Source: Gyromitra esculenta (Eukaryota > Ascomycota > Pezizomycetes > Pezizales > Discinaceae). Taken from it: a stretch of 64,000 bases of DNA. The position numbers and the translations under genes were made by a program. The DNA lies in assembly GCA_038503075.1 (NCBI GenBank), contig JBCAML010000022.1:682001-746000 (forward strand). The letters are read 5' to 3'. A model generated the notes under the pieces. That model was not told the DNA's origin. It was given only the letters and a program-made list of their open reading frames with translations, and ran no database searches. Each line of letters starts with the position of its first letter. The stretch's first letter is position 1. Of the stretch, positions 23,073 through 34,334 are shown one piece after another.

Positions 23073-23939
23073 CTTAAGGAGTGAGGTTTTGTCAAGCCCA
23101 TTGGTATCCCCAAAGGTGAGCAGTGCTACTTGAACGAAAGCTAACAGCAAGAGTTCAGGCTATGAATCCACAGGTTTTATAATAGAAGGGAGTTATGATG
23201 ACTCTGACAGTGAAACTATGTTGATGTAGTGGAGTGATAAGATCTCACGGTCTCGTCCTTCGTTGAGCCCTCCAGTATCCCTGAAAGTGAGCAGTGCTAC
23301 TCAACCGAAGTACTTAACACATTCGAGGAGTGTAAAGTTTCTCCAAGTTCTACGTGTGGTCTATCTCAAGGCGAGATAAGTGCAGCGAGGTAACCAGCGA
23401 CAGCAAGGATTCTGAAGTAGAATCGAGGTGATATTTAAGTAATACAGGTAGAAGTGAAATGAGAACGTTGCTTAAGGAAAGAAGAAGAAAGAAACAAAGA
23501 ACGACTGAAATCCCACACTTAAATACCCCGCTTTTCCAACCAACGACCAATACCCGACAACAACCGAAACACAAAGACACTATACAAACACCCGAAATCC
23601 ATCACAACCGCCAAACGTGCTTCTACCCCAATACTTCGTTCCGATCCATAAAATAAGATGAGAAATATCACTGAGGCAACGAAGGATTTATGAGAACCCT
23701 GGCTTGTATTGTAGGATACAAGTAGAGTGACAAAAGAAGACTTTGCTTAAAGAAAGAAGAAGGAAAAGTACAACAAGAGGGAAAGACCCTTTGCTTATAT
23801 ACCCATAATCCAACTCTTCAATGACAAACGTGTGACTCATTATACTTGGGAAGCCAAAGAAAACATGTTTAAACGACCTCGCTAAACGATCACACAACCG
23901 CAAACCCAACCAACCAACCAACAATACTCGTCCATGAAA
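23073..23939 (-). repeat. LTR, family B, interrupted by a family A LTR
   Basis: Two parts, 23073-23242 and 23654-23939, join through the TAAGA duplication of the LTR inserted between them. The joined copy has the family B TATA region, the tract before AAGCAAAG, and hairpin CCTTTGG/CCAATGG (one mismatch). A duplication for the outer LTR was not found. Confidence 0.82.
23243..23653 (-). repeat. Solo LTR, family A, nested in a family B LTR
   Basis: Flanked by TAAGA (23238-23242 and 23654-23658), so it landed inside a pre-existing family B LTR. Sense features: AATACCCCGC-type TATA region, AAGCAACGTTCTC, H2 GATTCT/AGAATC, H3 TATCTC/GAGATA. Confidence 0.88.
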
Positions 23940-24169
23940 ATGAGACATGGGCGAAAAAAGCGCGTCCCTGAGGTAAAAGTAACCCCCGGGTCGTCAAGCC
24001 AAACCGTCCGGCGGAATGTGGCCCGGAGGTTATATGAGGGAGGTCCTGTGAAAAAATGAAGTCAATTGGACAAGTATTGGCTGAGTTATGAGCTCCCGAA
24101 GTTGGCTGCTTGGAATGTTGCCCTGACACCTGCCAATCGCCTTGGAGCGATGACAGGTCCCCAGGCTGA

Positions 24170-24580
24170 TTTCACGGATGAACTAGGTTAATGGGTTAGG
24201 TTTCGGATAACGGTTGTAATGGATTAGAAGAGGTTGTATAATGTCCTTGTTGTTCAATTAGTTTCGGTTATGAGTTATTTGAATGCGGAAAGCGGGGTAT
24301 TTAAGGAAAAGGTTTTTGTCTCTTGTTGTTCTTTTCTCTTTCTTTCTTTAAACAACATTCTCGTTTACCTTCTCCTGTATTGTTCAAATACTATCTCAGT
24401 TATACCTCAGAACCTTTGCTGTCATTGTCACAATCACGCTACACTTAATTCGCCTGGAGTTAGACCCCATGTAGAACTTGTAGAACCCCTGCACTCCTCA
24501 AACGTGTTGGAACTTCCTTTAAGTAGCACTGCTCACCTTCAAGAATACTGAAGGGCTTCATGAAGGACTGAACCATCAGA
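24170..24580 (+). repeat. Solo LTR, family A
   Basis: TTTCACGG to CCATCAGA (mutated end), flanked by GCTGA (24165-24169 and 24581-24585). H3 is TAATTC/GAGTTA with one G-U; H2 is GTTATA against AGAACC, partly broken. AAGCAACG is changed to AAACAACAT. Confidence 0.87.
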
Positions 24581-24596
24581 GCTGAAGGCAGAGAGG

Positions 24597-25007
24597 TCTC
24601 AAGGGGCAAGGTTTTCCGGCAAGCTCTCAGGTATCCCCCGAGATGAGCAGTGCTACTTGAATGGAAAACTTGAGCGACGAGAGTATTCACGAGGTTCCAC
24701 AGGCTCTACGAGTGGTTCAAGTAAAGAGGACTTGAAGACGGCGACAGCGTGAGGTTATGCGGTATAACCGAGGTTTGTCTTGTGAAATACAAGAGTGTAC
24801 GATAGAAGACGTTGCTTAAAGAAAGAAGAAGAAAAAGTACAACAAGAGGGGAAATCCCTTCACTTATATACTCATAATCCACCTCTCTGATGACAAACGC
24901 ATGACTCATTGTAAAGGAAACCAAGGGAAACATATCGAAAGAACAACAAAGCAACACGACTAAACACCTATACCATTAACTAAACAACACAACAACCATC
25001 CATGAAA
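24597..25007 (-). repeat. Solo LTR, family B
   Basis: Flanked by AGAGG (24592-24596 and 25008-25012), only 16 bp from the preceding LTR. H1 is CTTGT/ACAAG, H2 GGTTAT/ATAACC, H3 TTCAAGT/ACTTGAA; the 3' stem is CTCAGG/CCCGAG on the plus strand. Confidence 0.9.
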
Positions 25008-25396
25008 AGAGGTGAGGAGACTGCGGAAGCGGATCCTTCTGCCAATGCAGTATTCTGCAGCAGGCTCTGTCGCTTGGAATGTCCACGTAATCCTCAGGCT
25101 TGAGTCTACCATGCAGTACAACCAGCTGTCAGAAATAAGTGTTCTCTCAGCAACAGAATGCAAACCTGCCAGAGTAGAATCTGAGCGAAGTAAATACAGG
25201 TTGGTTCAAGGCCGTGGGTCTGGATTACTAGTATAAAAGTATCAAGATCATGGCCACCTGTAAAGAATCCTCATCTTCCACACAATAGTAGCAATAGCGA
25301 GTTACCAGTGAAGCAAAACCTTATTTATATTAAGTTTGGCGAGCAACAACTTCCTGCTGAAGCAATTATCTTTATCCATTATACACATACACATAT

Positions 25397-25805
25397 TCTC
25401 ACGGTTGAGTCCCTTGTTTAAGCCCTTTGGTATCCCCGGAGGTGAGCAGTGCTACTTAAGCGAGATATCAACACGTTCAAAGAGTGCAGGGTTTTCTACA
25501 GGTCCTACGATGGATATACTTCAAGGCGAAGTATCGGCGGTGGTTCACAGCAACAGCGAGGATTCTGAAGTAGAATCGAAGTGAGGTTATAACTTTGATA
25601 CAAAAGAAGTGAAACGAGAACGTTGCTTAAAGAAAGAAGAGAAAGAATACAAAGCGACCAAAATCCTTCCTTTAAATACCCCGTTTTATCATCCCATGAC
25701 TCATTACCGAAACCTAACCGAACAACAAAAACATTATGAAACCCATCACCCGTTACAACCTTTAATACCCGAACCCTAACCCATCAGTCTAGTTAATCCG
25801 TGAAA
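25397..25805 (-). repeat. LTR, family A, bounding the truncated end of E1
   Basis: TCTCACGG to CCGTGAAA, with H3 stem ATACTTC/GAAGTAT and hairpin stem CCTTTGG/CCGGAGG on the plus strand. Flanks CATAT and GGGAG differ. It sits between an unrelated repeat (left) and the broken integrase of E1 (right). Its sequence differs from the E1 5' LTR, so it is probably not E1's own 3' LTR. Confidence 0.8.
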
Positions 25806-26265
25806 GGGAGAGACTTTCGTGCTCGCTGATTCTTGATTATTGGCGGAGAAATCTGCCATCGGTAGCCATCTACTCCAGTCTTCTTGTTGATAGGACACGT
25901 ATGATCGAAGGTACTGCTCCATTACCGCATTCAATCTTTCCGTTTGCCCGTCCGTTTCTGGATGGAAAGCGGTAGACATTCGGGCTTGTATCCCCAGACA
26001 TTGGCATAGCTCTTTCCAGAAGTGGGCCGTAAATTGAGTACCCCGATCGGAAGTGATGTGCATCGGTAGGCCATGCAGTTTCCAGACGTGTTGTAGATAA
26101 AGATCGGCAACATCTCGTGAATTGACAGTGGTATTACATGGAATAAGGTGTCGCATTTTCGATAATCGATCTACAACTACCATGATAGCATCATAGCCAT
26201 CAGATTCGGGGAGGCCTGTAACAAAGTCCATCGAGATTTCCTGCCAGGGTCGTTGAGGAAAGGGT
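25806..26265 (-). pseudogene. E1 integrase core fragment
   Basis: Continuation of the E1 integrase after the nested LTRs: [34 protein letters not shown] and [15 protein letters not shown] show the catalytic D,D,E region. It breaks at [10 protein letters not shown], where the LTR at 25397-25805 begins. Confidence 0.85.
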
Positions 26266-26270
26266 AAGGG

Positions 26271-27143
26271 TCTCACAGTTGTGTTCCTCGTTAAGCCCTT
26301 CAGTATCCCTGAAGGTGAGCAGTGCTACTTAAGCGAGGTAACAACACGTTCAAAGAGTGCAGTGTTTTTCTCACGGTTGAGTTCCTCGTTAAGCCCTTCA
26401 GTATCCCTGAAGGTGAGCAGTGCTACTTAATGAGGTATCAACGCGTTCAAAGAGTGCAGCGTTTCTACAGGTTCTACGATGGGTCTATCTCAAGGCGAGA
26501 TAAGTGCAGCGAAGTGAACAGCGACAGCGAGGATTCTAAGATAGAACCGAGATAGTATTTCCGACAAGTACAGGAGAAGGTAAACGAGAACGTTGCTTAA
26601 GGAAAGAAGGAGAAAGAGAAACAAGAGCGACCAAAATCCTTCCTTAAATACCCCGCTTTCCTGTAACACCAACAACAACCTGACAACAACCGAAACACAA
26701 AGACATTATTCCAATAACCAGAACATAACCGAACAACAAAGAAATTATACAACCATCCAACAACGATATGACCAACAACCAAACCACGATTCATTCTCTA
26801 AGTCAGTCAATGAAAGTTTTCTACAAGTTCTACAAGGGGTCTATCTCAAGGCGAGATAGGTGCAGCGGAGTAAACAGCGACAGCGATAGTTCTGAGGCAG
26901 AACTGAGGTAGTATTCCGACAATTACAATAGAAGGTAAACGAGAACGTTGCTTAAGGAAAGAAGAAGAAAAGACACAAAAACAACAAGAGTCCTCCGCTT
27001 AAATACCCCACTTTCCCGTCGCACAAACAACAACCCAACAATAACCGAAACACAGCCGAACAACAAAACCATTATATCCAAATAACCTTTCACCACTACC
27101 AACAACTTTCATCTTAACCCATTACCCGGTCCCATCCGTGAAA
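26271..27143 (-). repeat. LTR, family A, in E1, itself interrupted by another family A LTR
   Basis: Parts 26271-26368 and 26816-27143 form one LTR flanked by AAGGG (26266-26270 and 27144-27148) inside the E1 integrase gene. H2 stem is AGTTCT/AGAACT, a compensated variant. The second LTR landed after its H4 region. Confidence 0.87.
26369..26815 (-). repeat. Solo LTR, family A, nested within an LTR of the same family
   Basis: Flanked by GTTTT (26364-26368 and 26816-26820). This is an LTR inserted into an LTR inserted into E1. Hairpin CCTTCAG/CTGAAGG, H3 TATCTC/GAGATA; TATA region and AAGCAACGTTCTC intact. Confidence 0.88.
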
Positions 27144-27148
27144 AAGGG

Positions 27149-29561
27149 GCGGAGTACTCCCAAAGTACGTTGTCTAGCTGGTTTGGCCTTCTGGCAATTA
27201 TGGCAGTTCCATACATAACGTGCGACCGATTCTCTCATCTTGGGCCAATAGAAGTTTCTATCTAGGAGTTCAAACATTTTATCTCTCCCTGGATGGCCTG
27301 CAGCTGGTACGTCATGGTGTCTTCTAATGAGCTCTAAGCGTAAAGGGTCGAGGTCTGGAACATAGATACGTCCTCTATAACATAGTCTTCCGTTTTCATT
27401 GGTACACTCGCTTAAGGTGATCTTTTTTGATTGTTGATCTTTATTCCTTAGTGCCTCGAGTATCTCTTCAGGGAACGTGTCAGCGATAAATCCTTCTAGG
27501 ACGAGTTTCTCTAGGGGGGCATCCAATTCAGCGGCTTCATTTGACAAAGAAGCCGACAACAAACTTAACTTAGGGTCTTTGTTTTCCTTCTTCAATACCA
27601 CTTGGCTTTGATGTGCCAACCGTTCATCCCCTTCCTTGGGAAGATCTCCTGATCTTCTGGTCAATGCGTCTGGTTTCCCTCCTTGACTATCTGGGCGATA
27701 GGTAATTACAAAATCGAAGCGGGAAAGATACTCGGCCCATCGTGCTTGACGTCGATTCAATTGTTTTGTGCTCATAAAATACTCGAGGTTTTTATGATCG
27801 CTGATTACGTCAATAGGATGTTTGGAACCTTCGAGCTCCGGGCGCCATTCTTCAAATACTCGGATAATAGCCAACAGTTCCTTGTCGTATATCTCGTAAT
27901 TGCATTCAGCAGGTGAATGTTTTTTCGAGAAAAACGCAACCGGATGTAGGATTCCATTGTCGTCATATTGTGAGAGTACTCCTCCGGATACGAAATCGGA
28001 GGCATCTGTTTCCACGATAATTTTCTTATCCGGATCAAAGTGGATGAGAATGGGGGCAGTAGTAAAAGCGTGCTTTAGATTTTCGAAGGCTATATCGGCT
28101 TGGACTGTCCATTCGAAAGTAATGCCTTTTCGGGTCAGGGTGGTGAGAAGAGCTGCGAGTTTGGAGAAACCTAGGATAAAGCGACGGTAAAAATTTGCAA
28201 ACCCAAGGAAGGCTTGTACGTCTTTGACACTCTTTGGGGTATTCCAGTCTCGAACGGCTTTTAATTTTTCTTCGTCCATTTTAATGCCGTTGGGGGTGAG
28301 GATGAGGCCCAAGTACTTTGTTGTTTGTACTTCGAACTCACATTTCTCCGGCTTAAGCAGGATATCGTTGTTCTTGAGCGTTTGGAGTACCTTGCATACG
28401 TGGATCTGGTGTTCTGCAAATGTATCACTATAAATTAGGATATCATCTAGATATGCTGTGCAGAATATATCTAAATATTCCGTCAGACAGTCATTGACGA
28501 ATCGCTGGAAGGTTCCGGGTGCATTGGTCAGACCGAATGGCATGACCTGGTATTCATATAAGCCGTAGCGGGTGCGAAAGGCTGTCTTCCATTCATCTCC
28601 TTTGGCAATGCGTACTTGATGGTAGCCGTCACGCAGGTCTAGTTTAGTATACCATTGCGCTTTGGCTAGCCTGTCTAGTGTTTCTCTGATGAGTGGGGAG
28701 GTGTATCGGTCTTTGACAGTAATCGCATTTAGCCCTCGATAGTCCACACAGAGTCTTAAGGAGCCATCAGCTTTCTTTACAAAGAGGACGGGGGATCCGG
28801 CGGGGGAAGAACTGGCGCGAATAAAGCCCTTTTCTAAGTTATCCTCAATATATTTCTTGAGGACAATGAGTTCTTCTCGCGACATTCCATAGAGGGGGCC
28901 AAACGGTGCATCTTTCCCTTCCATCAGCTGTATTTTGTGATCATACGAGCGTCGTGGAGGTAAGCCCTGAGCCTTGCTTTTGTCAAACATATCCAAAAAC
29001 TCATGGTACTCGGCAGGTATCCTTGCTTTCCATTCTTCTTTGCTGGTCTTTTCCTCCAAGATTTTGTTAATCTCGTAGAGGGACATGGCATAGGCTTGAG
29101 AAGAGCGTTTCCGAGTGAGTGTCCTGAAACTGGCAGCGCCAACAAATGACAAGTTTAGTCTGGGGGGAGCGGGGATCGAGGGTATCGATACGGTGGGTTG
29201 ATGAGGAGCACAACGGGTGGTGCAGAGTTTAGAATTGAACTCAATGCGTTTATCGGCGAAGTGAAGGTGGACATCGTGCTGGTTCATCCAAGGAATCCCT
29301 AACACTAGGGGATAGTGTCCGAGTTGGGTAACGAAGCAGGGAGCTTGTTCCTGATGCTGTTGGATAGACAAGTTAATGTTGGCGATGTGAGTGATGTCTC
29401 CTGAGGCAACCGGACGGCCATCGATTACTTCAAGTTGTCTGGGTGTTTTTAAGGGAAAAAGCGGAAGAGAGTGGTGACTCGCAAAATTCTTGTCGATGAA
29501 TGCAAATTCAGAGGCCCCAGTGTCTAGCAAAGCGTGTGTTTTGATGATGTTATTATTATGG
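27149..29561 (-). CDS. E1 pol: protease, RT, RNase H, integrase N-terminus
   Basis: Open minus-strand frame without internal stop. In order: retropepsin DTGA (ALLDTGASEFAFID), RT with KLDLRDGYHQV and YLDDILIYSD, RNase H with [12 protein letters not shown] and [17 protein letters not shown], and the integrase HHCC zinc finger (HHDVPAAGHPGRDK ... CHNCQKAK). It is interrupted upstream by the LTR at 29567 and downstream by the LTR at 26271, so it cannot make a full Pol from this locus. The absence of stops points to recent insertion. Confidence 0.88.
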
Positions 29562-29566
29562 GAGAT

Positions 29567-30016
29567 TCTCACGGTTCAGTCCCTCGTTAAGCCCTTCAGT
29601 ATCCCTGAAGGTGAGCAGTGCTACTTAAGCGAGGTTCTAACACGTTCGAAGAGTGCGGTGTTTCTACAAGTTCTACAAGGGGTTTATCTCCAGGCGAGAT
29701 AGGTGCAGCGAAGTGGACAGCGACAGCGAGGGTTCTGAGGTAGAACCGAGATGGTATTGTAACAATTACAGAAGAAGGTAAACGAGAACGTTGCTTAAGG
29801 AAAGAAGAAGAGAAAAGACATAAACGACCGAAATCCTTCACTTAAATACCCCGCTTTTCCTGTAACACCAACAACAACCCGACAACAACCGAAACACAAA
29901 GACATTATTCCAACAACCCAGATATACCCGAACAATAAAGAACTCATACAACCATCCAAGCAAATAACAAAACCAACAACCTGACCACGATTCCTTCCCT
30001 AAGTTAATCCATGAAA
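29567..30016 (-). repeat. Solo LTR, family A, in E1 pol
   Basis: Flanked by GAGAT (29562-29566 and 30017-30021). The empty site can be read in E2 at 34185-34195 (gggaaatattgc), confirming the boundaries TCTCACGG and CCATGAAA. H2 is GGTTCT/AGAACC and the 3' hairpin is CCTTCAG/CTGAAGG. Confidence 0.92.
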
Positions 30017-30223
30017 GAGATATTGCATGAAATTACAAAGTGTTCCCCATCTAATTGATCCTCCACGCTTATACTAGATACTGAAAACCCGGAAATTGAA
30101 AATGCAGACAAAGGAAAAGAAATTGGAACCAAGGCAGGGTCACTGGTCAGCCTTGGTTGAACTAGTTGAAATTCTCCCCTGAAGCGCTTGCGGATTCCAA
30201 GGCGAAAAACTGAGGTGGGAGAG

Positions 30224-30644
30224 TCTCACGGTTGAGCCTCGAGTTAAGCCCTTCAGTATCCCTGAAGGTGAGCAGTGCTACTTAAGCGAGGTGACAACAC
30301 GTTTGAAGAGTGCAGTGTTTCTACAAGTTCTACTAGAGGTATACTTCAAGGCGAAGTATCGACGATGGTTCACAGCGACAGCGAAGGTTCTGAGGTAGAA
30401 CCAAGATTGTATTGTAATCGATACAGGAGAAGGTAAACGAGAACGTTGCTTAAGGAAAGAAAAGAAGAAGAACGAAAACAACCAAGATCCTTCCTTAAAT
30501 ACCCCGCTTTTCAATAGCACTAACAACAACCCGGCAACAACCGAAACACAAAGACATTATCCTAATAACCCGAAACCTAACCGAACAACAAAGAAATTAT
30601 ACAACCATCTGAACCACGAGTCATCCCTGAATCAATCCATGAAA
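30224..30644 (-). repeat. 3' LTR of E2, family A
   Basis: Preceded on the sense strand by the purine tract GAAGGGGGGAG. Promoter motif GGGTATTTAAGG, pyrimidine-rich run, CTTAAGCAACGTTCTC. Stems: H1 TGTAT/ATACA, H2 GGTTCT/AGAACC, H3 ATACTTC/GAAGTAT, 3' hairpin CCTTCAG/CTGAAGG with outer stem CTCGCTTAAG/CTTAACTCGAG. Confidence 0.93.
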
Positions 30645-33600
30645 GTAGCTCCCCCCTTCAAGCGTGAGCTCCTGCGAACATTAGGCATAGTTAAGGTCGG
30701 GGTGATTAAAAACTTTTCCAGTGCCGACGTATCTACTAAGTCTTCAGCGGGTTCCCAGGTAGGGTGAGCATATCCGGTCCATTCAACGAGGTACTGTTGT
30801 TTCTTGCGATATATCCGTTGGTCCAAGATTTTCTCGATGTAATATTCTTCTTGGTCGTTGACAACAACAGGCGCTGGAGGGAGGAATGATTTGTCCGGGA
30901 AGAGCATCATGGGCCGCAGGTTTCAATAAAGAAACATGAAAGACAGGGTGGTACTTAACCGAGGATGGAAGATCAACTTCGTAGGCAAAAGGAGAGATCA
31001 TCTTTTTAATCGGATAGGGTCCCATCCATTTCCAATCCAACTTTCTAGCATTACGGGTAGTCCTAATGTTCTTCATTGACACGAAGACATGGTCATCGAC
31101 TCGGTAGGCTGGAGCAGGTATACGGTGTCTATTCGTAGCCGTTTCTTGGATATCTTGGGCCGTCCTTATTTGCGTTCGTAGATGGTCATAGAGTCCTTGC
31201 ATTGTTTGACTAAACAAGGCAGCATCTAGGCTCTGAGGGGTCGCTTGGGTTGAGAGGAGAGTAGTATCAAAACGAGGATGGTACCCATAGTTAGCGAAGA
31301 AAGGAGAAACTTTGGTACTCGCGGATTCCTGGTTATTTGCTGAGAACTCGGCCATAGGTAACCAGTTGCTCCAGTCCTCTTGTTGATAAGATACATAAGA
31401 TCGTAGGTACTGTTCCATAACCGCATTTAGTCTCTCCGTCTGTCCGTCTGTCTCAGGGTGGAAAGCAGTAGACATCCTGGCCTGAATCCCAAGGCGTTGA
31501 CACAATTCTTTCCAGAAATGGGCTGTAAATTGGGTTCCTCGGTCTGATGTAATATGCGTAGGTAACCCATGTAATTTCCAGACATGTTGTAGATATAACT
31601 CAGCTACATCTCTGGAGTTGACGGTCGTATTACAAGGGATAAGATGTCGCATTTTAGACAGTCGATCGACTACTACCATGATAGCATCATAGCCATTCGA
31701 TTCGGGGAGGCCAGTAACGAAATCCATAGAGATTTCTTGCCATGGGCGATTAGGAATGGGTAGGGGACGGAGAACTCCTTGGGTACGTTGGGTAACTGGT
31801 TTCGCCTTCTGACAGATGTGACAGTTACGGACATATTGTCCGATCGACTCCCTCATCTTGGGCCAATAGAATCTTCTAGCAAGGAGTTCGAAGGTTTTGT
31901 CACGTCCTGGATGGCCTGCGGCAGGGGCATCATGGTGTCTCTTGATCAATTCAAGGCGGAGGGGGGCAGAATCTGGAACGTAGATGCAATCTCGGTAATA
32001 GAGGTTTCCATTCTCCTCCTTGCACTCGCTTAAGGTGATCTCCTTTGATTGTTGGTCCTTATTCCTTAACGCTAGGAGGATCTTTTCAGGGAACTTATCA
32101 GCGATATATCCTTCTGCAAATAGCTTTTTTAGGGGGGCGTCCAGTTCAGCGGCTTCATTTGATAAAGAAGCCGATAACAAACTTAGCTTAGGGTCAAGAT
32201 TTTCCTTCTTTAGCACCACTTGACTCTGATGTGCTAATCGTTCATCCCCTTCCTTGGGGAGATCTCCTGATCTCCTGGTCAACGCATCCGGTTATCGCCC
32301 TTGGCTTCCTGGTCTATACGTGATCACAAAATCAAAACGCGATAGGTATTCAGCCCATCTAGCTTGACGGCGGTTGAGTTGCTTGGTACTCATAAAGTAC
32401 TCAAGGTTTTTATGGTCACTAATCACGTCGATGGGGTGTTTAGATCCTTCTAATTCTGGGCGCCATTCCTCAAAGACTCGGATGATTGCCAGCAGTTCCT
32501 TATCATAAATCTCGTAGTTACATTCCGCGGGGGAATGTTTCTTCGAGAAGAAGGCTACTGGATGTAAGACGCCATTATCGTCGTATTGGGATAGGATTCC
32601 TCCCGATACAAAATCGGAGGCGTCCGTTTCTACGATGATCTTTTTGTCAGGGTCGAAATGAATAAGGATAGGGGCGGTGGTAAAGGCATATTTGAGGTTC
32701 TCAAAAGCAACATCTGCTTCAATCGTCCATTCGAAAGCTATCCCTTTTTTTGTGAGTGCTGTGAGGGGTGAGGCAAGCTTGGAGAACCCTAGGATAAACC
32801 GGCGGTAAAAGTTGGCGAAACCTAGGAAGGCTTGGACATCTTTAACACTTCTTGGTGTTCCCCATTCTCGAACTGCTTTTAGTTTTTCCTCGTCCATCTT
32901 GATGCCATCAGGGGTAAGGATGAGACCCAAATACTTCGTAGTTTGCACTTCAAATTCACACTTCTCTGGTTTCAACAGGATGTCATTGTCTTTGAGTGTT
33001 TGGAGAACTTTTCGTACGTGGGTCTGATGTTCGGCGAAGGTATCACTATAGATAAGAATATCGTCCAGGTAGGCCGTACAGAAGATGTCCAAATACTCGG
33101 TGAGGCAATCGTTCACAAAGCGTTGAAATGTGCCGGGGGCGTTTGTCAGACCGAATGGCATGACTTGATACTCATATAGACCGTATCGGGTGCGGAAGGC
33201 TGTCTTCCATTCATCTCCCTCGGCAATGCGTACTTGGTGGTAACCATCACGAAGGTCTAGTTTAGTATACCATTGCGCTTTTGCTAGCCGATCGAGCGTT
33301 TCTCTGATAAGGGGAGAGGTATATCGGTCCTTGACTGTGATAGCGTTTAGGCCCCGATAGTCAACACATAGTCGTAGAGAGCCATCAGCCTTTTTTACAA
33401 AGAGGACTGGGGATCCCGCAGGGGAAGAACTAGCGCGGATAAACCCTTTCTCTAGATTGTCCTCAATATATTTTTTTAGGACAATGAGTTCTTCCCGGGA
33501 CATTCCGTACAGTGGTCCAAATGGGGCGTCTTTCCCTTCTTGGAGTTGTATCCTGTGATCGTAAGGTCGGCGAGGTGGTAGGCCCTGGGCTTTGGTTTTA

Positions 33601-34334
33601 TCGAACATATCGAGGAAATCGTGATATTCAGTAGGAATACGTGATTTCCATTCTTCCTTGCTGGTTTTGTCGTCTATGATTTTATTGATCTCATAGAGGG
33701 ACATGGCATAAGCTTGGGAGGAACGTTTTCGGGTAAGAGTCCTGAAACTGGCAGCACCAATAAATGATAAGTTTAGTCTAGGAGGATTAGGGATTGAGGA
33801 TGTAGATATAACGGGTAAGCGGGGGGCGCAACGGGTGGTGCAGAGTTTAGAGTTAAACTCAATGCGTTTATCGGCGAAGTGTAGATGGACATCATGATGG
33901 TTCATCCAGGGTATTCCCAGCACGAGGGGGTAGTGTCCGAGTTGGGTTACGAAACAGGGGGCTTGTTCTTGGTGTTGGTCGATGGATAGGTTGATATTGG
34001 CGATATGGGTAATATCTCCTGAGGCGACAGTACGACCGTCGATGACCTCAAGTTGTCGGGGTGTCTTAAGAGGAGAGAGTGGCAGGGAGTGGTGACTCGC
34101 AAAATTCTTGTCAATGAATGCAAATCCAGAGGCTCCGGTGTCCAGTAAAGCGTGTGTTTTGATGATTTTATTGCTATGGGAAATATTGCACGAAACTACA
34201 AAATGTTCCCCATCCAACTGATCCTCCACGCTTACATCGGAAACTGAAAACCCAGAAATTGAAAATGCAGACAAAGGAAAAGAAATTGGAACCAAGGCAG
34301 GGTCACTGGTCAGCCTTGGTTGGACTAGTTTAAA
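30645..34334 (-). pseudogene. E2 pol (protease-RT-RNase H-integrase-chromodomain) with two lesions
   Basis: Pol in the -1 frame relative to gag. Domains from 5': retropepsin DTGA (about 34140), RT with YLDD (about 33070), RNase H (about 32600), integrase HHCC (about 31900-31800), DDE core (about 31740-31400), and a chromodomain (YYIEKILDQRIYRKKQQYLVEWTGYA, about 30850-30750). The frame is open except for a TAA at 32289-32291, where relatives have Lys, and a one-base frameshift near 30880 just before the chromodomain. Either could be a true mutation or a consensus error. Otherwise it is typical of fungal chromoviruses. Confidence 0.9.
34290..34334 (-). promoter_or_regulatory. Predicted -1 ribosomal frameshift site between E2 gag and pol
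   Basis: On minus, gag ends GCT TTA AAC TAG. The heptamer TTTAAAC (34334-34328) is a canonical X XXY YYZ slippery site and sits directly before the gag stop. Six bases later begins a perfect 9-bp stem, AACCAAGGC (34321-34313) with GCCTTGGTT (34298-34290), closing a 14-base loop. The pol frame lies exactly in -1 and is open from before the heptamer. Confidence 0.8.

Larger units (their letters stand above)
23940..25396 (+). pseudogene. Retroelement ORF remnant (relative of 11861-13082) with 3' end
   Basis: Removing the two LTRs at 24170-24580 and 24597-25007 through their duplications gives a plus-strand reading. It begins near EVKVTPGSSSQTVRRN, homologous to the minus-strand remnant at 12200-12130, and continues through LAAWNVALTPANRLG to LVQGRGSGLLV and a stop at 25234-25236. 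The following non-coding 160 bp match the window start. No catalytic domain is visible, so the class (LINE ORF1 or other) is uncertain. Confidence 0.5.

Noticed and set aside
25397..25480. Hammerhead or other small self-cleaving ribozyme in the LTR 3' hairpin region
   Set aside because: The stem plus internal loop looked suggestive, but the CUGAUGA and GAAA core of hammerheads is absent, and no twister or HDV core was recognised.
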